Shown here one piece after another: positions 7,342 through 16,780 of a DNA stretch of 64,000 nucleotides. The stretch lies in contig NZ_JARTVY010000002.1 in the NCBI RefSeq assembly GCF_031450805.1, positions 248,001 to 312,000 on the forward strand. The letters run 5' to 3'. This stretch comes from Caballeronia sp031450805. GTDB taxonomy: Bacteria > Pseudomonadota > Gammaproteobacteria > Burkholderiales > Burkholderiaceae. The translations under genes were made by a program, and so were the position numbers. The notes beneath the pieces are model-generated. The model was not told where the DNA came from. It did no database searches and saw only the letters and a program-made list of their open reading frames with translations. The stretch's first letter is position 1. The number at the start of each line of letters is the position of its first letter.

Positions 7342-10266
7342 TCAACCACACCCACACCCCGGCACACCTTCTTCGACCAGCAAAGCCACAGGCATAACAC
7401 CAAGTGCATCGCGCAAGAAAAGCCGCTCGCCATCGGCCTTAGGCGCATTAGGACTGAGCCAATCGAACAAAGCGCGCGAATGCAGCGCCTCAGGCAGTAC
7501 AACACACGTATCGCCCCAAGCAGAAGGCTCCACGAGCGGTCGCTCAACCGCTCCCCCGAGCAACGAAGCAGAAAGCCGAGTAGCGATGACAATCGCATAA
7601 GCACTGCCCGCATGCCGCGCATAAGCAATCACATGCTTCGCATGTTCCCCCTGAACAGCAAGCGGCAAATACTCCCCTTGAGCAAACAGCGACTCACAAT
7701 GCTTGCGCAAAGCCAGCGCCCGCCTCACGAGCCCCAGCTTCACGCGGCCATCGCGCCAATTGGACATCTGCTCCGAAGGCGGACCTTTCTCATCGATCTC
7801 TTCAAGCCACCGCCGACGCAACGCATAATCCACCGGCCGGCGATTGTCCGGATCCACGAGACTGAAGTCCCAAAGCTCCGTACCTTGATAAAGGTCCGGC
7901 ACTCCAGGCGCCGTAAGACGCAGCAGCGTCTGCTGAAAACTATCGATCGCACCGACCGGCCCGATCCGCGCAACGAACGCCGACAACTCCTGCAAGAACC
8001 CATTACGCCGCTGCGGCGAAACAATATCGAACAGGAAATCACGGCACGCCTGCTCATACGCCTCGTCCGGCGCAAACCAGCTCGTGCGCAACTTGCCCTC
8101 TCGCAAAGCCTTCAATTGCCACTGCGCCACGCGCTCGGCAAGCTCCTGAACGCCCGCTTCATCGTCCGGGGCAAGCGTGAGCGGCCAGCAGCCCACCAGC
8201 GTCTGATACAGCATCGCTTCGGCGGCAGGACCGGGCGCCCAGTCCTGCCCGCCATCCGTACCGCGCCGCAACGGCGTGTTCAACGTCGACCATGCCCTGA
8301 GCGTCGCGGCCCATTCACCGGGAATCTCACTCAATGCAGCAATGCGCGCACGCACGTCCTCACCGCGCTTGTGATCGTGCGTCGCGGTGCAAAGCATCGC
8401 ATGCGGAAAGTCGGCAAGACGCTCGCGATTGCCCTTGTGAAACTCCTCGACCGATAACGCAAACTCCCCCGGATCGGCGCCCACTTCATTGCGCGAAATG
8501 AGCCGTCCATAGCGATAACACGCCGTATCCTCGACCGCCTTCGCCGCCACAGGCGACGTCAGTTGCGAGAACAAGGTCTGTGCCGCGCGACGCTGCGAGC
8601 CGGTCGATGCCTGCGGATTCTGTCCCGCCTGCGCCTGATTGCGATCACGATCGCGATCGCGACCGCGCTCCGCAGCACGCTCGCGCTGCCGGTCGTTCCG
8701 CTCGTTACGCTCGGCCGCCGCGGCATCGTCGGACAGCTTGCCGCCGAGCCATTGTGCAACCTGATCCAGAATCACGTGATCCGCATGAGCGAGCGATGCC
8801 CGCGCTTTCTCCAGCGCCTGCGAGAAATAACGCTCGTCGTCGGCGCTGCGCACGCCGCCGACCGGATAGATTCGATACACCGGAAAATGCACGACCAGCT
8901 CCGCGACGACGCGTCGAATCGACGTGAACGTGAAGTCGCGCGTGGTCTGCGCATCGCGCGCAATGCGATGCAACGCACGCGTCACACGATCCAGTTCCGC
9001 CGCCAGGTTCTCGGCGAGTATCTTGCGCCGCGCGATCAGCGCTTCATCGGCAAATTCACTGCTCTTGCCGGTGATCTCGGCCCACAACGTGGCCAGCGGC
9101 TCCGCGCCCGCCGGATCGTGCAGCAACGCGCCGACATCGTTCATGAAGTCGTAGCCGGTGGTGCCATCCACTTGCCAGTCACGGCGCAGCGGTTCACCAC
9201 GCGCAAGAATCTTCTCGACTACGAAATAAGTATGGCCATCGCCGTTGCGCAACGCCTCCGGACGTTCAGTGGACAGCTCCTCGAGCCGCGCACGCAGACG
9301 CTGGCAATACTCGCGCGGCTCCGCGAGACCATCGACGTGATCGATGCGAACGCCATCAATCAAGCCTTCGGTAAAGAGCCGGAAAATCAGCGCATGCGAT
9401 GCCTCGAACACCTCGGGCCGCTCCACGCGCACACCGCCGAGCGTGCTCACATCGAAGAAGCGCCGCCAGTTCACTTCGTCCGCAGCGGTGCGCCACCACG
9501 CCAGCCGGTAATGCTGCCGTTCGAGAAGTCGATGCAGCCGCTCGCGTCCCGCCTGCGTCTCCGGCGAATGCGCTGCCAGCACCGCGGCAATCGCGGCCTG
9601 GCCGCCCTCGGTCTGCGCGATGGTCACGAGGGCCGTGCGCGCTTCGGCGGCGCGCGGCTGATCGACGGGCTGCGTCGTCAGGCCGTTGAAGCGCTGCGCA
9701 AGTTCGGGCGCTTCCTGAAGCACGGAAGGGTAATCGACCGGGCACACAGGAAACACATGGGAGTAATACTCGATGACGAAACGCCCTTCATCCGCACGAT
9801 AGGCGAGCTTGATCTTGCCGCCCTGCAATTCTTCGCCATAAGCCGCGCCGAGAAACGGTGCGAGCACCTTGCCGCGCAAAGCCGGGTCGGGCGAATGCCA
9901 GTCGACATCGAAGAAGCGCGCATGAGCCGCATGGCGGCCCCATTCGAGAATGTCCTGCCACCACGCATTCTCCGATCCACCGACCCCCATATGATTGGGC
10001 ACGACATCGACGATCAGGCCCATGTCGTGCGCGCGCAGCTTGTCGACGAAGCGGCGCAGGCCTTCTTCGCCGCCGAGCTCGGGATTGACCTTCGTGTAGT
10101 CCACGGTGTCATAACCGTGGGTGGAGCCGGATGTTGCAGTCGTGATCGGCGATGCATACGCATGGCTCACGCCGAGCGACGCGAAATAGTCCACTTGCGC
10201 GGCGGCGTCGTCGAACGTGAAGTCCTTGTGAAGCTGAAGCCTCAGCGTGGAGCGCGGTACGGTCAT
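7342..10266 (-). CDS. treY: Malto-oligosyltrehalose synthase
   Basis: TreY converts the reducing-end alpha-1,4 bond of a maltodextrin into an alpha,alpha-1,1 bond, making malto-oligosyltrehalose for TreZ. This is a GH13 (subfamily 26) protein of 974 residues, longer than classical TreY of about 700-780. Visible motifs are DVVPNHM (about 87-93), the nucleophile in GVRIDHVDG (Asp about 309), the acid/base in YFVVEK (Glu about 351) and the third acid in TATHDHKRGED (Asp about 631). Residues about 513-562 form a low-complexity Arg/Asp/Glu-rich insert. The start overlaps the malQ stop by four bases (ATGA, 10263-10266), showing translational coupling as the last gene of the operon. Confidence 0.95.
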   Translation of the reverse strand: MTVPRSTLRLQLHKDFTFDDAAAQVDYFASLGVSHAYASPITTATSGSTHGYDTVDYTKVNPELGGEEGLRRFVDKLRAHDMGLIVDVVPNHMGVGGSENAWWQDILEWGRHAAHARFFDVDWHSPDPALRGKVLAPFLGAAYGEELQGGKIKLAYRADEGRFVIEYYSHVFPVCPVDYPSVLQEAPELAQRFNGLTTQPVDQPRAAEARTALVTIAQTEGGQAAIAAVLAAHSPETQAGRERLHRLLERQHYRLAWWRTAADEVNWRRFFDVSTLGGVRVERPEVFEASHALIFRLFTEGLIDGVRIDHVDGLAEPREYCQRLRARLEELSTERPEALRNGDGHTYFVVEKILARGEPLRRDWQVDGTTGYDFMNDVGALLHDPAGAEPLATLWAEITGKSSEFADEALIARRKILAENLAAELDRVTRALHRIARDAQTTRDFTFTSIRRVVAELVVHFPVYRIYPVGGVRSADDERYFSQALEKARASLAHADHVILDQVAQWLGGKLSDDAAAAERNERNDRQRERAAERGRDRDRDRNQAQAGQNPQASTGSQRRAAQTLFSQLTSPVAAKAVEDTACYRYGRLISRNEVGADPGEFALSVEEFHKGNRERLADFPHAMLCTATHDHKRGEDVRARIAALSEIPGEWAATLRAWSTLNTPLRRGTDGGQDWAPGPAAEAMLYQTLVGCWPLTLAPDDEAGVQELAERVAQWQLKALREGKLRTSWFAPDEAYEQACRDFLFDIVSPQRRNGFLQELSAFVARIGPVGAIDSFQQTLLRLTAPGVPDLYQGTELWDFSLVDPDNRRPVDYALRRRWLEEIDEKGPPSEQMSNWRDGRVKLGLVRRALALRKHCESLFAQGEYLPLAVQGEHAKHVIAYARHAGSAYAIVIATRLSASLLGGAVERPLVEPSAWGDTCVVLPEALHSRALFDWLSPNAPKADGERLFLRDALGVMPVALLVEEGVPGCGCG

Positions 10267-12458
10267 GGCGATTCGGGCGTTGGGGTGTCTGAGTTATCGG
10301 GGTGAACGGCGCGCTTGCGGGCTGAATCCACGGCGAGAAGGCGATCGCAGAAGGCATCGTCGAGAAACAGTTCATCGACCGGCAGCGCAAGTCGGCGCCG
10401 CCAGTTCGGGTGCTCGTCGATCGAACCGGGCAGATTCGGCTGCTCTGCGAGGCCGAGCAAATCTTCGAGCGGATACGTGACGAGCGGGGCAGGCGTCATG
10501 CCGACGAAGGCAAGCGCCTCGTCCACCGGCGCGTTATCGACCGGCGGCGCATCGACATCGGCAGGCGCGACGCCCGCTTCCTGAAACGCGCGCCACAGAT
10601 GCGCACGATCCTCGCCGCGCTCTTCCATCGCGGCCTCGACGGGATCGCGGCCATCCTCGCGCGCCATCGTCTGGCCGATCTTCGAGCGCCACTCGATATC
10701 CTCCCCGCGCCACCATCCGGTGACAGTGGGCAGGTCGTGGGTCGTCGTCGTCGCGGTCACGCCGTTGCTCCATTCGCGAGGCGGCTTGAATCCTTCGCCA
10801 TCCTCAGCACGTTCGAACCATAGCACCCGGATACCCAGCAAGCCGTGCTCCTGCAGACGTTCGCTAAAGCCGGGCGGCACGGTGCCGAGGTCCTCGCCGA
10901 CGACGATCGCGCGATGCCGCCACGATTCCAGCGCAATCAGTCGCAGCAGGTCGTCGAACGGATAGCGCAGATACGCGCCGTCCTTCGCGCTCTCGCCTTC
11001 GGGCACGAGCCACAGCCGCCGCAAGCCGAGAATGTGATCGATACGGATGCCGCCTGCCTGCGCGAACGAGCAGCGCAACATGTCGATGAACGCGGAGAAG
11101 CCCTGCATACGCATCGCGCGGGGCGAGAACGTCGTGAGTCCCCACGATTGCCCCGCCTGATTGAAGAGATCGGGCGGCGCACCGACCGACACGCCCGTCA
11201 GCATCTCGTCGCGATACGACCATGCGTGACTGCCCGCGCTATCGCATCCGACAGCCAGGTCCGCAACGAGACCGACGGCCATGCCCGCATCGCGCGCGGC
11301 GTGCTGCGCATGCATCAGACCTTTGGCGGCGAGCCATTGCGTGAAGAGGAAGAAGTCCACTTCGCGCCGGTGCGCTTCCGCGAAGGCGGCGACCGCGTCG
11401 CTGCGCGGATCGCGCAACGCTTCCGGCCAGTTGCGCCAGTGACCTTCGCCGTTCTGCGCGATCTGTTCGGCTTGCAGCGCTTCGAATCGTGCGTGGTCTT
11501 CGAGCGGACGTCCGCCTTCCTCGACGAACGATGCAAAGTCTTTCGCGAATGCCGATTCGCTGTCCTCCGAGAACGCATCGAACAGCGCACGCAAGACCGC
11601 GATGCGCGCCTTCATCGCACGCGGCCAGTCGATCAGCGGCGTGCGTTCCAGTTCGACGAGTTCATCGGCGACGCCTGCTTTTTCGATCGCTGCGCGCGCG
11701 GCCGGTGCGCCGAGCACTGCGGCGGGATCGACATGCGCGATGTTGAAGAAAAGCCTCGACGATGGCGAATACGGGCTGTACTTGTTCGGCTCCGCGCTGA
11801 ACATCGCGTGCATGGGACTGATAGCGAGCGCGTGACTGCCGTGCTTCGCCGCCTTGGTCGCAAGCGATGCCAGCGCCGTGAAGTCGCCGATGCCGCCGTC
11901 GCCATTGCGGCGCAAGCCATACACCTGAGCCGCGATGCCGAAGAGCGGCGGCGCTTCTTTCGCGTCGTCGTCGAGGGAGCGCCAGGCATCGTCGATCGTG
12001 TAGCAGCGTGCGGGCGCGACGGCCAGCGTCGTGCGATGGTCGTTGATGACGAGCGTGTGATAGCCGGGCTCCGGAATCGGCGCGAGCAACGCAGTCTCGC
12101 CTTTGGGCGATGTAAAGCGACCGTCGATAATTTCGCCGCTTTCCATCTCGACGCGATAACGCGCGCCCGACTTCGCGACCGACACCGGCAGCGCAATGCC
12201 GCGATCCACTTCCGCCGTGATGAGCGGCGGCAGCTTGCGGCCGCTCGCTTCGGCATCGACGGCGGCCATGCTCTGTCTGATCTGCGTGGCGTTGCCGCAT
12301 GGCAGGCCGAGCTTCTCGAGCAGGATACGCAACGTGTTTTCCGGCACACGCTGCGTGTTTTTGTGCGCGTCCTGCCACTCCACTTCGAAGCCCGCGCGTT
12401 CGGCGAGGGTTTCGATGGCGGAGCGCGGACGCGCATCCTTTTGCTGGTTCGCGCTCAC
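10263..12458 (-). CDS. malQ: 4-alpha-glucanotransferase (amylomaltase)
   Basis: MalQ (GH77) moves alpha-1,4-glucan segments between chains and recycles short maltodextrins left by GlgX and TreY/TreZ. The protein has 731 residues: an N-terminal beta-domain region (about 1-150) and a catalytic barrel with YSPYSPSSR for substrate binding, RIDHILGL (nucleophile Asp), GEDLGTVP (acid/base Glu) and THDLPTVTGWW. The frame is open further upstream, but GTG 12458 is chosen because it overlaps the treZ stop as GTGA, matching the coupling seen at the malQ/treY junction; the upstream extension would run inside treZ and looks non-coding. Confidence 0.93.
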   Translation of the reverse strand: MSANQQKDARPRSAIETLAERAGFEVEWQDAHKNTQRVPENTLRILLEKLGLPCGNATQIRQSMAAVDAEASGRKLPPLITAEVDRGIALPVSVAKSGARYRVEMESGEIIDGRFTSPKGETALLAPIPEPGYHTLVINDHRTTLAVAPARCYTIDDAWRSLDDDAKEAPPLFGIAAQVYGLRRNGDGGIGDFTALASLATKAAKHGSHALAISPMHAMFSAEPNKYSPYSPSSRLFFNIAHVDPAAVLGAPAARAAIEKAGVADELVELERTPLIDWPRAMKARIAVLRALFDAFSEDSESAFAKDFASFVEEGGRPLEDHARFEALQAEQIAQNGEGHWRNWPEALRDPRSDAVAAFAEAHRREVDFFLFTQWLAAKGLMHAQHAARDAGMAVGLVADLAVGCDSAGSHAWSYRDEMLTGVSVGAPPDLFNQAGQSWGLTTFSPRAMRMQGFSAFIDMLRCSFAQAGGIRIDHILGLRRLWLVPEGESAKDGAYLRYPFDDLLRLIALESWRHRAIVVGEDLGTVPPGFSERLQEHGLLGIRVLWFERAEDGEGFKPPREWSNGVTATTTTHDLPTVTGWWRGEDIEWRSKIGQTMAREDGRDPVEAAMEERGEDRAHLWRAFQEAGVAPADVDAPPVDNAPVDEALAFVGMTPAPLVTYPLEDLLGLAEQPNLPGSIDEHPNWRRRLALPVDELFLDDAFCDRLLAVDSARKRAVHPDNSDTPTPESP

Positions 12459-14350
12459 GTGCGTTGTCCTTCGATCGGTTCCAGATGACGCGCATCGTGC
12501 GCAGTCGCGTATTCGTTCACGTCGCCGGTCATCCACGCAACGAACGTGCGCGCGCTCAACTCCCCTTCGCTCGCGCGATCCTGCGCACGCGCGGGCGTCT
12601 CGAAGATGACCTTGCCTTGCGGCGCATCGGACAGGGCGACGGGCGCATCCGCGAGATTGAGCGCGATGGTCAGCGTTTCGCCATCGCCCAGCTTCCATCG
12701 CGCGACGACTGCCTTCTCGCCAAGCACCGATGCGCCCAGCGCCTTCGCGCCCTTCAGACGCGGCGTGATGAGCTTCGCCCGCACCGTCAGCGCCGAGCGA
12801 TAGAAGTGCAGCCAGTCGAGGCGGTCGAGTTCATCGCTCTTGTCCGCCACGTTCGGGGACGACATCTCGAACGTGCGCTTGTCATTCGGATCGGGAATCT
12901 GCGCGCGGCGCGTTTCGTCGGCAAAGGCGGAGAACTTCGCGAATTCGCGACGGCGGCCTTCGCGAACCGCGTCCGCGAGTTCGTCGTGATAGTCGGTGAA
13001 GAAGAGGAACGGCTGCTTCGAGCCGTATTGCTCTTCCATGAAAAGCATCGGAATTTGCGGGGAAATGAGCAAAAGTCCGGTCGCGGCGAACAGCGACTGA
13101 TCGTCGGTGAGCGAGCGCAGGCGTTCGCCCATCGCGCGATTGCCGACCTGATCGTGATTCTGCAGAAACATCACGAACGCAGTCGGCGGCAGATGCGCGC
13201 TCTTTTCGCCGCGCGGCGCGCCGTCATGAATCGGCGACGGATCGCCCTGATACACGAAGCCTTCGGACAGCACGCGCGCGAGCTTCTCGATGGGCTTCTC
13301 CGAGTAAGCGCCGTAATAACTTTCGCTCTCGCCGGTCAGCAGCACGTGCAGCGTGTTGTGGGAATCGTCGCTCCACTGCGCGTTGTAGTGCTTTTCCAGC
13401 AGGTTCGCCGTGTTGTGCTCGTTTTCGAGCACGAGATGCACGTGCCGCTCCGCTTCCACGGAACTGCGCACGCGATCCGCGAGTTCGCGCAGCCATTCGT
13501 CGTCGTTGATCGCATGCACCGCATCGAGGCGCAGGCCATCGAAGCGATATTCGTTCAGCCAGTAGAGCGCGTTGTCGAAGAAAAAGTCGCGCACTTGCGG
13601 ACGCTCGAAGTCGATGGCGGGACCCCACGGCGTATTCACGCCTTCGCGGAAGAACGTCTTCGCATAGGCGTGCAGATAATTGCCGTCCGGGCCGAAGTGG
13701 TTGTAGACCACATCGAGGAACACCATGAGGCCGAGGCCATGCGCGGTGTCGATGAGCTGCTTCAGTTCTTCGGGACGGCCATACGCCGAATCGGGCGCAT
13801 AAGGCAGCACGCCGTCATAACCCCAGTTGCGGGTGCCGGAGAAATCGTTGAGCGGCATCAGTTCGATGGCCGTGATGCCCAGTTGCGCGAGTTCCGGCAG
13901 GCGCGCGGTGACGCCGGCATAGCCGCCCATCGCGCCGACGTGCAGCTCATAGAGCACGGTTTCTTCCCACGGCCGGCCGTGCCAGTCCGTGTTGGTCCAG
14001 CGATACGCGCGCGGATCGACGACTTCGCTCGGCCCATGCACGTCCTGCGGCTGAAAGCGCGACGCCGGATCGGGCACCGCGAGGTCTTCGTCGAGACGAT
14101 AGCGATACAGCGTGCCGGCCGCAGCATCGGCTTCGGCTTCGAACCAGCCGTCGCCGGTCGCCTGCATGTCGACGAGTTCGGGCGTCGCGCTGCCGGGTCG
14201 CTGAACCTCGACTTGCACCTGGTCGCGCGACGGCGCCCAGAAGCGAAAGCGCGTGCGCGGATGCTCGCGCTCCGCGCCGGTGAGATGCGCGCCGAAGGGG
14301 AGGCAATGCGCGTGTTGGTGCTTGTGAGGATCGATCGGACGTTCGGACAT
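12455..14350 (-). CDS. treZ: Malto-oligosyltrehalose trehalohydrolase
   Basis: TreZ releases free trehalose from malto-oligosyltrehalose made by TreY. A GH13 (subfamily 10) protein of 631 residues, normal for the family. An N-terminal CBM48/E-set domain (about 16-110) precedes the barrel. Motifs: FLDVVYNHFG (about 211-220), DGLRLDAVHA with nucleophile Asp about 276, LVLENEHN with Glu about 309, and LQNHDQVGN with Asp about 400. The VLYELHVGAMGGYAG stretch at the start of the barrel is typical of TreZ and separates it from GlgB. It begins 78 bases after the glgX stop, with a weak AGG-type ribosome binding site. Confidence 0.95.
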   Translation of the reverse strand: MSERPIDPHKHQHAHCLPFGAHLTGAEREHPRTRFRFWAPSRDQVQVEVQRPGSATPELVDMQATGDGWFEAEADAAAGTLYRYRLDEDLAVPDPASRFQPQDVHGPSEVVDPRAYRWTNTDWHGRPWEETVLYELHVGAMGGYAGVTARLPELAQLGITAIELMPLNDFSGTRNWGYDGVLPYAPDSAYGRPEELKQLIDTAHGLGLMVFLDVVYNHFGPDGNYLHAYAKTFFREGVNTPWGPAIDFERPQVRDFFFDNALYWLNEYRFDGLRLDAVHAINDDEWLRELADRVRSSVEAERHVHLVLENEHNTANLLEKHYNAQWSDDSHNTLHVLLTGESESYYGAYSEKPIEKLARVLSEGFVYQGDPSPIHDGAPRGEKSAHLPPTAFVMFLQNHDQVGNRAMGERLRSLTDDQSLFAATGLLLISPQIPMLFMEEQYGSKQPFLFFTDYHDELADAVREGRRREFAKFSAFADETRRAQIPDPNDKRTFEMSSPNVADKSDELDRLDWLHFYRSALTVRAKLITPRLKGAKALGASVLGEKAVVARWKLGDGETLTIALNLADAPVALSDAPQGKVIFETPARAQDRASEGELSARTFVAWMTGDVNEYATAHDARHLEPIEGQRT

Positions 14351-14428
14351 GATTTCGTGCCTGGTTGCTACCGCATTGCCATTTGATGTGATGTCTGCCG
14401 CGAGCCTCGATAGGTGACGCGATGCTCG

Positions 14429-16654
14429 CTACGGCGTCGGATCGGATTCCGGGGCCTGATGCGAGGGAAGCGTTCCGGGGTCCGGCGGCAGCGCGGTCAG
14501 AAGACGCGGACCCTGATGCGCACCCGCCATCCATACGGCTTGCCAGTCTGCTTCACCGGTCGGCTGTGCGAGCAGCACGACGATGCTGTGCGCCGCCAGT
14601 TCCAGTGCGCTGCCGACGAGCGGCCGTTCGACGGCGTCGGGCTCCGCGCTATCCAGGAGCACGTTCCATTCCAAGTGCGGCGCGGGCGGCGCGAACGTGA
14701 GCGTCTGTGCGGAGCCGTTGATCATGAGCAGGATGACATCGATTTCGCCGTTGATTCCGGGTCCCGCGCGACGCAAGGTCAGCGCGCGGCCTTCCGGGTC
14801 TTGCCATGCTTCTATAGCAAGCGCGTTGCCGCGTTCGTCGAACCAGCTCACATCGTAGAGACCGGGCAGCACTTCGCGATCGCCGTAGAGAAAACGCGTC
14901 TCGCGCAGCACCGGATATTTTTTTCGCAGGGCGATGACGCGCGCGACGAACTCGGTCATCTCCACGCCGCGCGGGCTGTGAGCCGCGTCCCAGTCGATCC
15001 AGGATATCTCGTTGTCCTGGCAATACGCATTGTTGTTGCCTTGCTGCGTGCGAAGGAATTCGTCGCCGCCGAGGATCATCGGGGTGCCGAGCGAGAGCAG
15101 CGTCGTCGCGAGCATGGAGCGGGCGAGCCGCGCGCGGACATCGAGGATCGCGGGATCGTCGGTCGGCCCTTCGACGCCCCAGTTCGCGCTGCAATTCTCG
15201 TTGTGGCCGTCGTTATTGCCTTCCTGATTGGCGTCGTTGTGCTTGTGCGTGTACGCGGTGACATCGGCGAGCGTGAAGCCGTCGTGCGACGCGACGAAGT
15301 TCACCGACGCCCACGGTTTTCTGAAGCGCCGGTTGAACAGTTCCGCCGAGCCGGTCAGGCGCGCCGCGAGATCGGGGCGCATGCCCGCATCGCCGCGCCA
15401 GAAGCGTCGCACGCCGTCGCGGAACTTGTCGTTCCATTCGGCGAAGCCCGGCGGATGATTGCCGACCTGATAGCCATCGGGACCGATATCCCACGGCTCG
15501 GAAATGAGCTTGCGCGTCGAGAGAATCGGGTCCTGGCGGATTGCATCGAAGAAGCCGGAGCCGGGGTCGAAGCCGTGGCCTTCACGCCCGAGCGTGACGC
15601 CGAGATCGAAACGGAAGCCGTCGATATTGAACGCGGTGCACCAGTAGCGCAGCGAGTCCATCACCATCTGCAGCACGCGCGGATGCGAAAGATTGACGGT
15701 GTTTCCGCAGCCGGTCTCGTTGATGTAATGGCGTTCGTCGCCGGGAATGAGGCGATAGTAGCTGGCGTTATCGAGCCCGCGCCAGGAGAGCGTCGGCCCG
15801 AGTTCGCTGCCTTCGCATGTGTGGTTGTAGACGACATCGAGAATGACTTCGATGCCGGCCGCATGCAGCTGGCGCACGGCGATGCGCATTTCGTTGAGCC
15901 GATGCGTCGACAGATACGACGGTTCGGGCGCGAAGAAGGCGGCGGTGTTATAGCCCCAGTAATTGCGCAGTCCGCGCTCGACGAGAAAGCGGTCGTTGAG
16001 AAACGCGTGCACTGGCAGGAATTCGACGGCGGTGATGCCGAGCTTTTGCAGGTGTTCGATGAACCACGGCGACGACAGCGCAGCGAACGAGCCGCGTTCG
16101 TGCTGGCGGATATCGCTGCGGTTCATCGATGCCCCCCGCACGTGTGTTTCGTAGATGATGGTTTCGCCCCAGGGCGTGTCGGGGCGTACGTCGCGGGACC
16201 AGTCGAAGGCGTCGTCGGTAACGATGCATTTAGGCATGGCGGGGGCCGAGTCGCGGCGATCCATCGACATGTCCAGGCGATTCGAATGCACGCGATAGCC
16301 GAAGAGGGCGTCGGACCATCGCCACGGGCCGACGAGCTTTTTCGCGTAGGGGTCGAGCAGCAGCTTGTGCGGATTGAAGCGATGCCCTTGCTGCGGCTGA
16401 TAGGGGCCGTGTGCGCGGAAGCCGTAGACGGTGCCGGGATGGGCGCCTGGCAGATAGCCGTGCCAGACCTCGTCGGTGCATTCGGGCAGGTCGAAGCGCA
16501 TCAGTTCCTTGCGGCCGGTACTGTCGAAGAGGCACACCTCGATGCGGTGAGCATTCGAACTGAATACCGCAAAGTTGACGCCCAAGCCGTCCCAGTTGGC
16601 TCCTAGCGGGTAGGGGGCGCCCGGGAGTAATTTATCGGGGAGTGCGTTCGGCAT
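14429..16654 (-). CDS. glgX: Glycogen debranching enzyme (isoamylase type)
   Basis: GlgX/TreX hydrolyses alpha-1,6 branch points of glycogen-like glucan, giving linear chains for TreY and MalQ. A GH13 (subfamily 11) protein of 741 residues with an N-terminal CBM48 domain (about 10-105: PLGANWDGLGVNFAVFS). The barrel has ILDVVYNHTCEG, GFRFDLGVTLGRE with nucleophile Asp about 350, LISEPWDIG with Glu about 386, and ASHDGFTL with Asp about 458. In glucan operons that also contain treY and treZ the same enzyme is often called TreX. It is separated from glgB by 126 bases that hold a short hairpin repeat. Confidence 0.94.
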   Translation of the reverse strand: MPNALPDKLLPGAPYPLGANWDGLGVNFAVFSSNAHRIEVCLFDSTGRKELMRFDLPECTDEVWHGYLPGAHPGTVYGFRAHGPYQPQQGHRFNPHKLLLDPYAKKLVGPWRWSDALFGYRVHSNRLDMSMDRRDSAPAMPKCIVTDDAFDWSRDVRPDTPWGETIIYETHVRGASMNRSDIRQHERGSFAALSSPWFIEHLQKLGITAVEFLPVHAFLNDRFLVERGLRNYWGYNTAAFFAPEPSYLSTHRLNEMRIAVRQLHAAGIEVILDVVYNHTCEGSELGPTLSWRGLDNASYYRLIPGDERHYINETGCGNTVNLSHPRVLQMVMDSLRYWCTAFNIDGFRFDLGVTLGREGHGFDPGSGFFDAIRQDPILSTRKLISEPWDIGPDGYQVGNHPPGFAEWNDKFRDGVRRFWRGDAGMRPDLAARLTGSAELFNRRFRKPWASVNFVASHDGFTLADVTAYTHKHNDANQEGNNDGHNENCSANWGVEGPTDDPAILDVRARLARSMLATTLLSLGTPMILGGDEFLRTQQGNNNAYCQDNEISWIDWDAAHSPRGVEMTEFVARVIALRKKYPVLRETRFLYGDREVLPGLYDVSWFDERGNALAIEAWQDPEGRALTLRRAGPGINGEIDVILLMINGSAQTLTFAPPAPHLEWNVLLDSAEPDAVERPLVGSALELAAHSIVVLLAQPTGEADWQAVWMAGAHQGPRLLTALPPDPGTLPSHQAPESDPTP

Positions 16655-16780
16655 TGTGGTCTTTTCTTTATCTGCTAGCGGCGCTTCTGGTGGTTGGCTT
16701 TTGTTCGCGTCGGTCTATTGGTGCGGCCCTCCCCGGGGCGCGCTAATAGACCGACGCGAAAATGCGAAGCCCATAAGAAA
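16655..16780. other. glgB-glgX intergenic spacer with hairpin repeat
   Basis: The largest clear non-coding gap in the lower half of the operon. Most of it is the 16704-16760 inverted repeat and its flank, which continues to the GCGAAGCCC stretch also found beyond the 6731-7318 element. No gene and no T-tract terminator is evident. Confidence 0.7.
16704..16760. repeat. Short palindromic repeat, minimal form of the 6731-7318 element
   Basis: A perfect 16-base inverted repeat, TTCGCGTCGGTCTATT at 16704-16719 and its complement at 16745-16760, around a 25-base centre containing CCCTCCCCGGGGCG. The ends and centre match the outer ends of the long inverted repeat, including the flank that ends in CGAAGCCC, but the long inner arms are absent. 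It would fold into a strong hairpin in the operon transcript between glgB and glgX. Confidence 0.85.

Noticed and set aside
8563..10305. 580-codon open frame antisense to treY
   Set aside because: Long antisense frames are common in this GC-rich DNA. The other strand has full TreY motifs and coupled starts, while this frame is Arg-rich and without family features.
12459..12698. Longer malQ start upstream of GTG 12458
   Set aside because: The added sequence lies inside treZ and is Arg/Ala-rich shadow sequence. The GTGA overlap with the treZ stop is the natural start.
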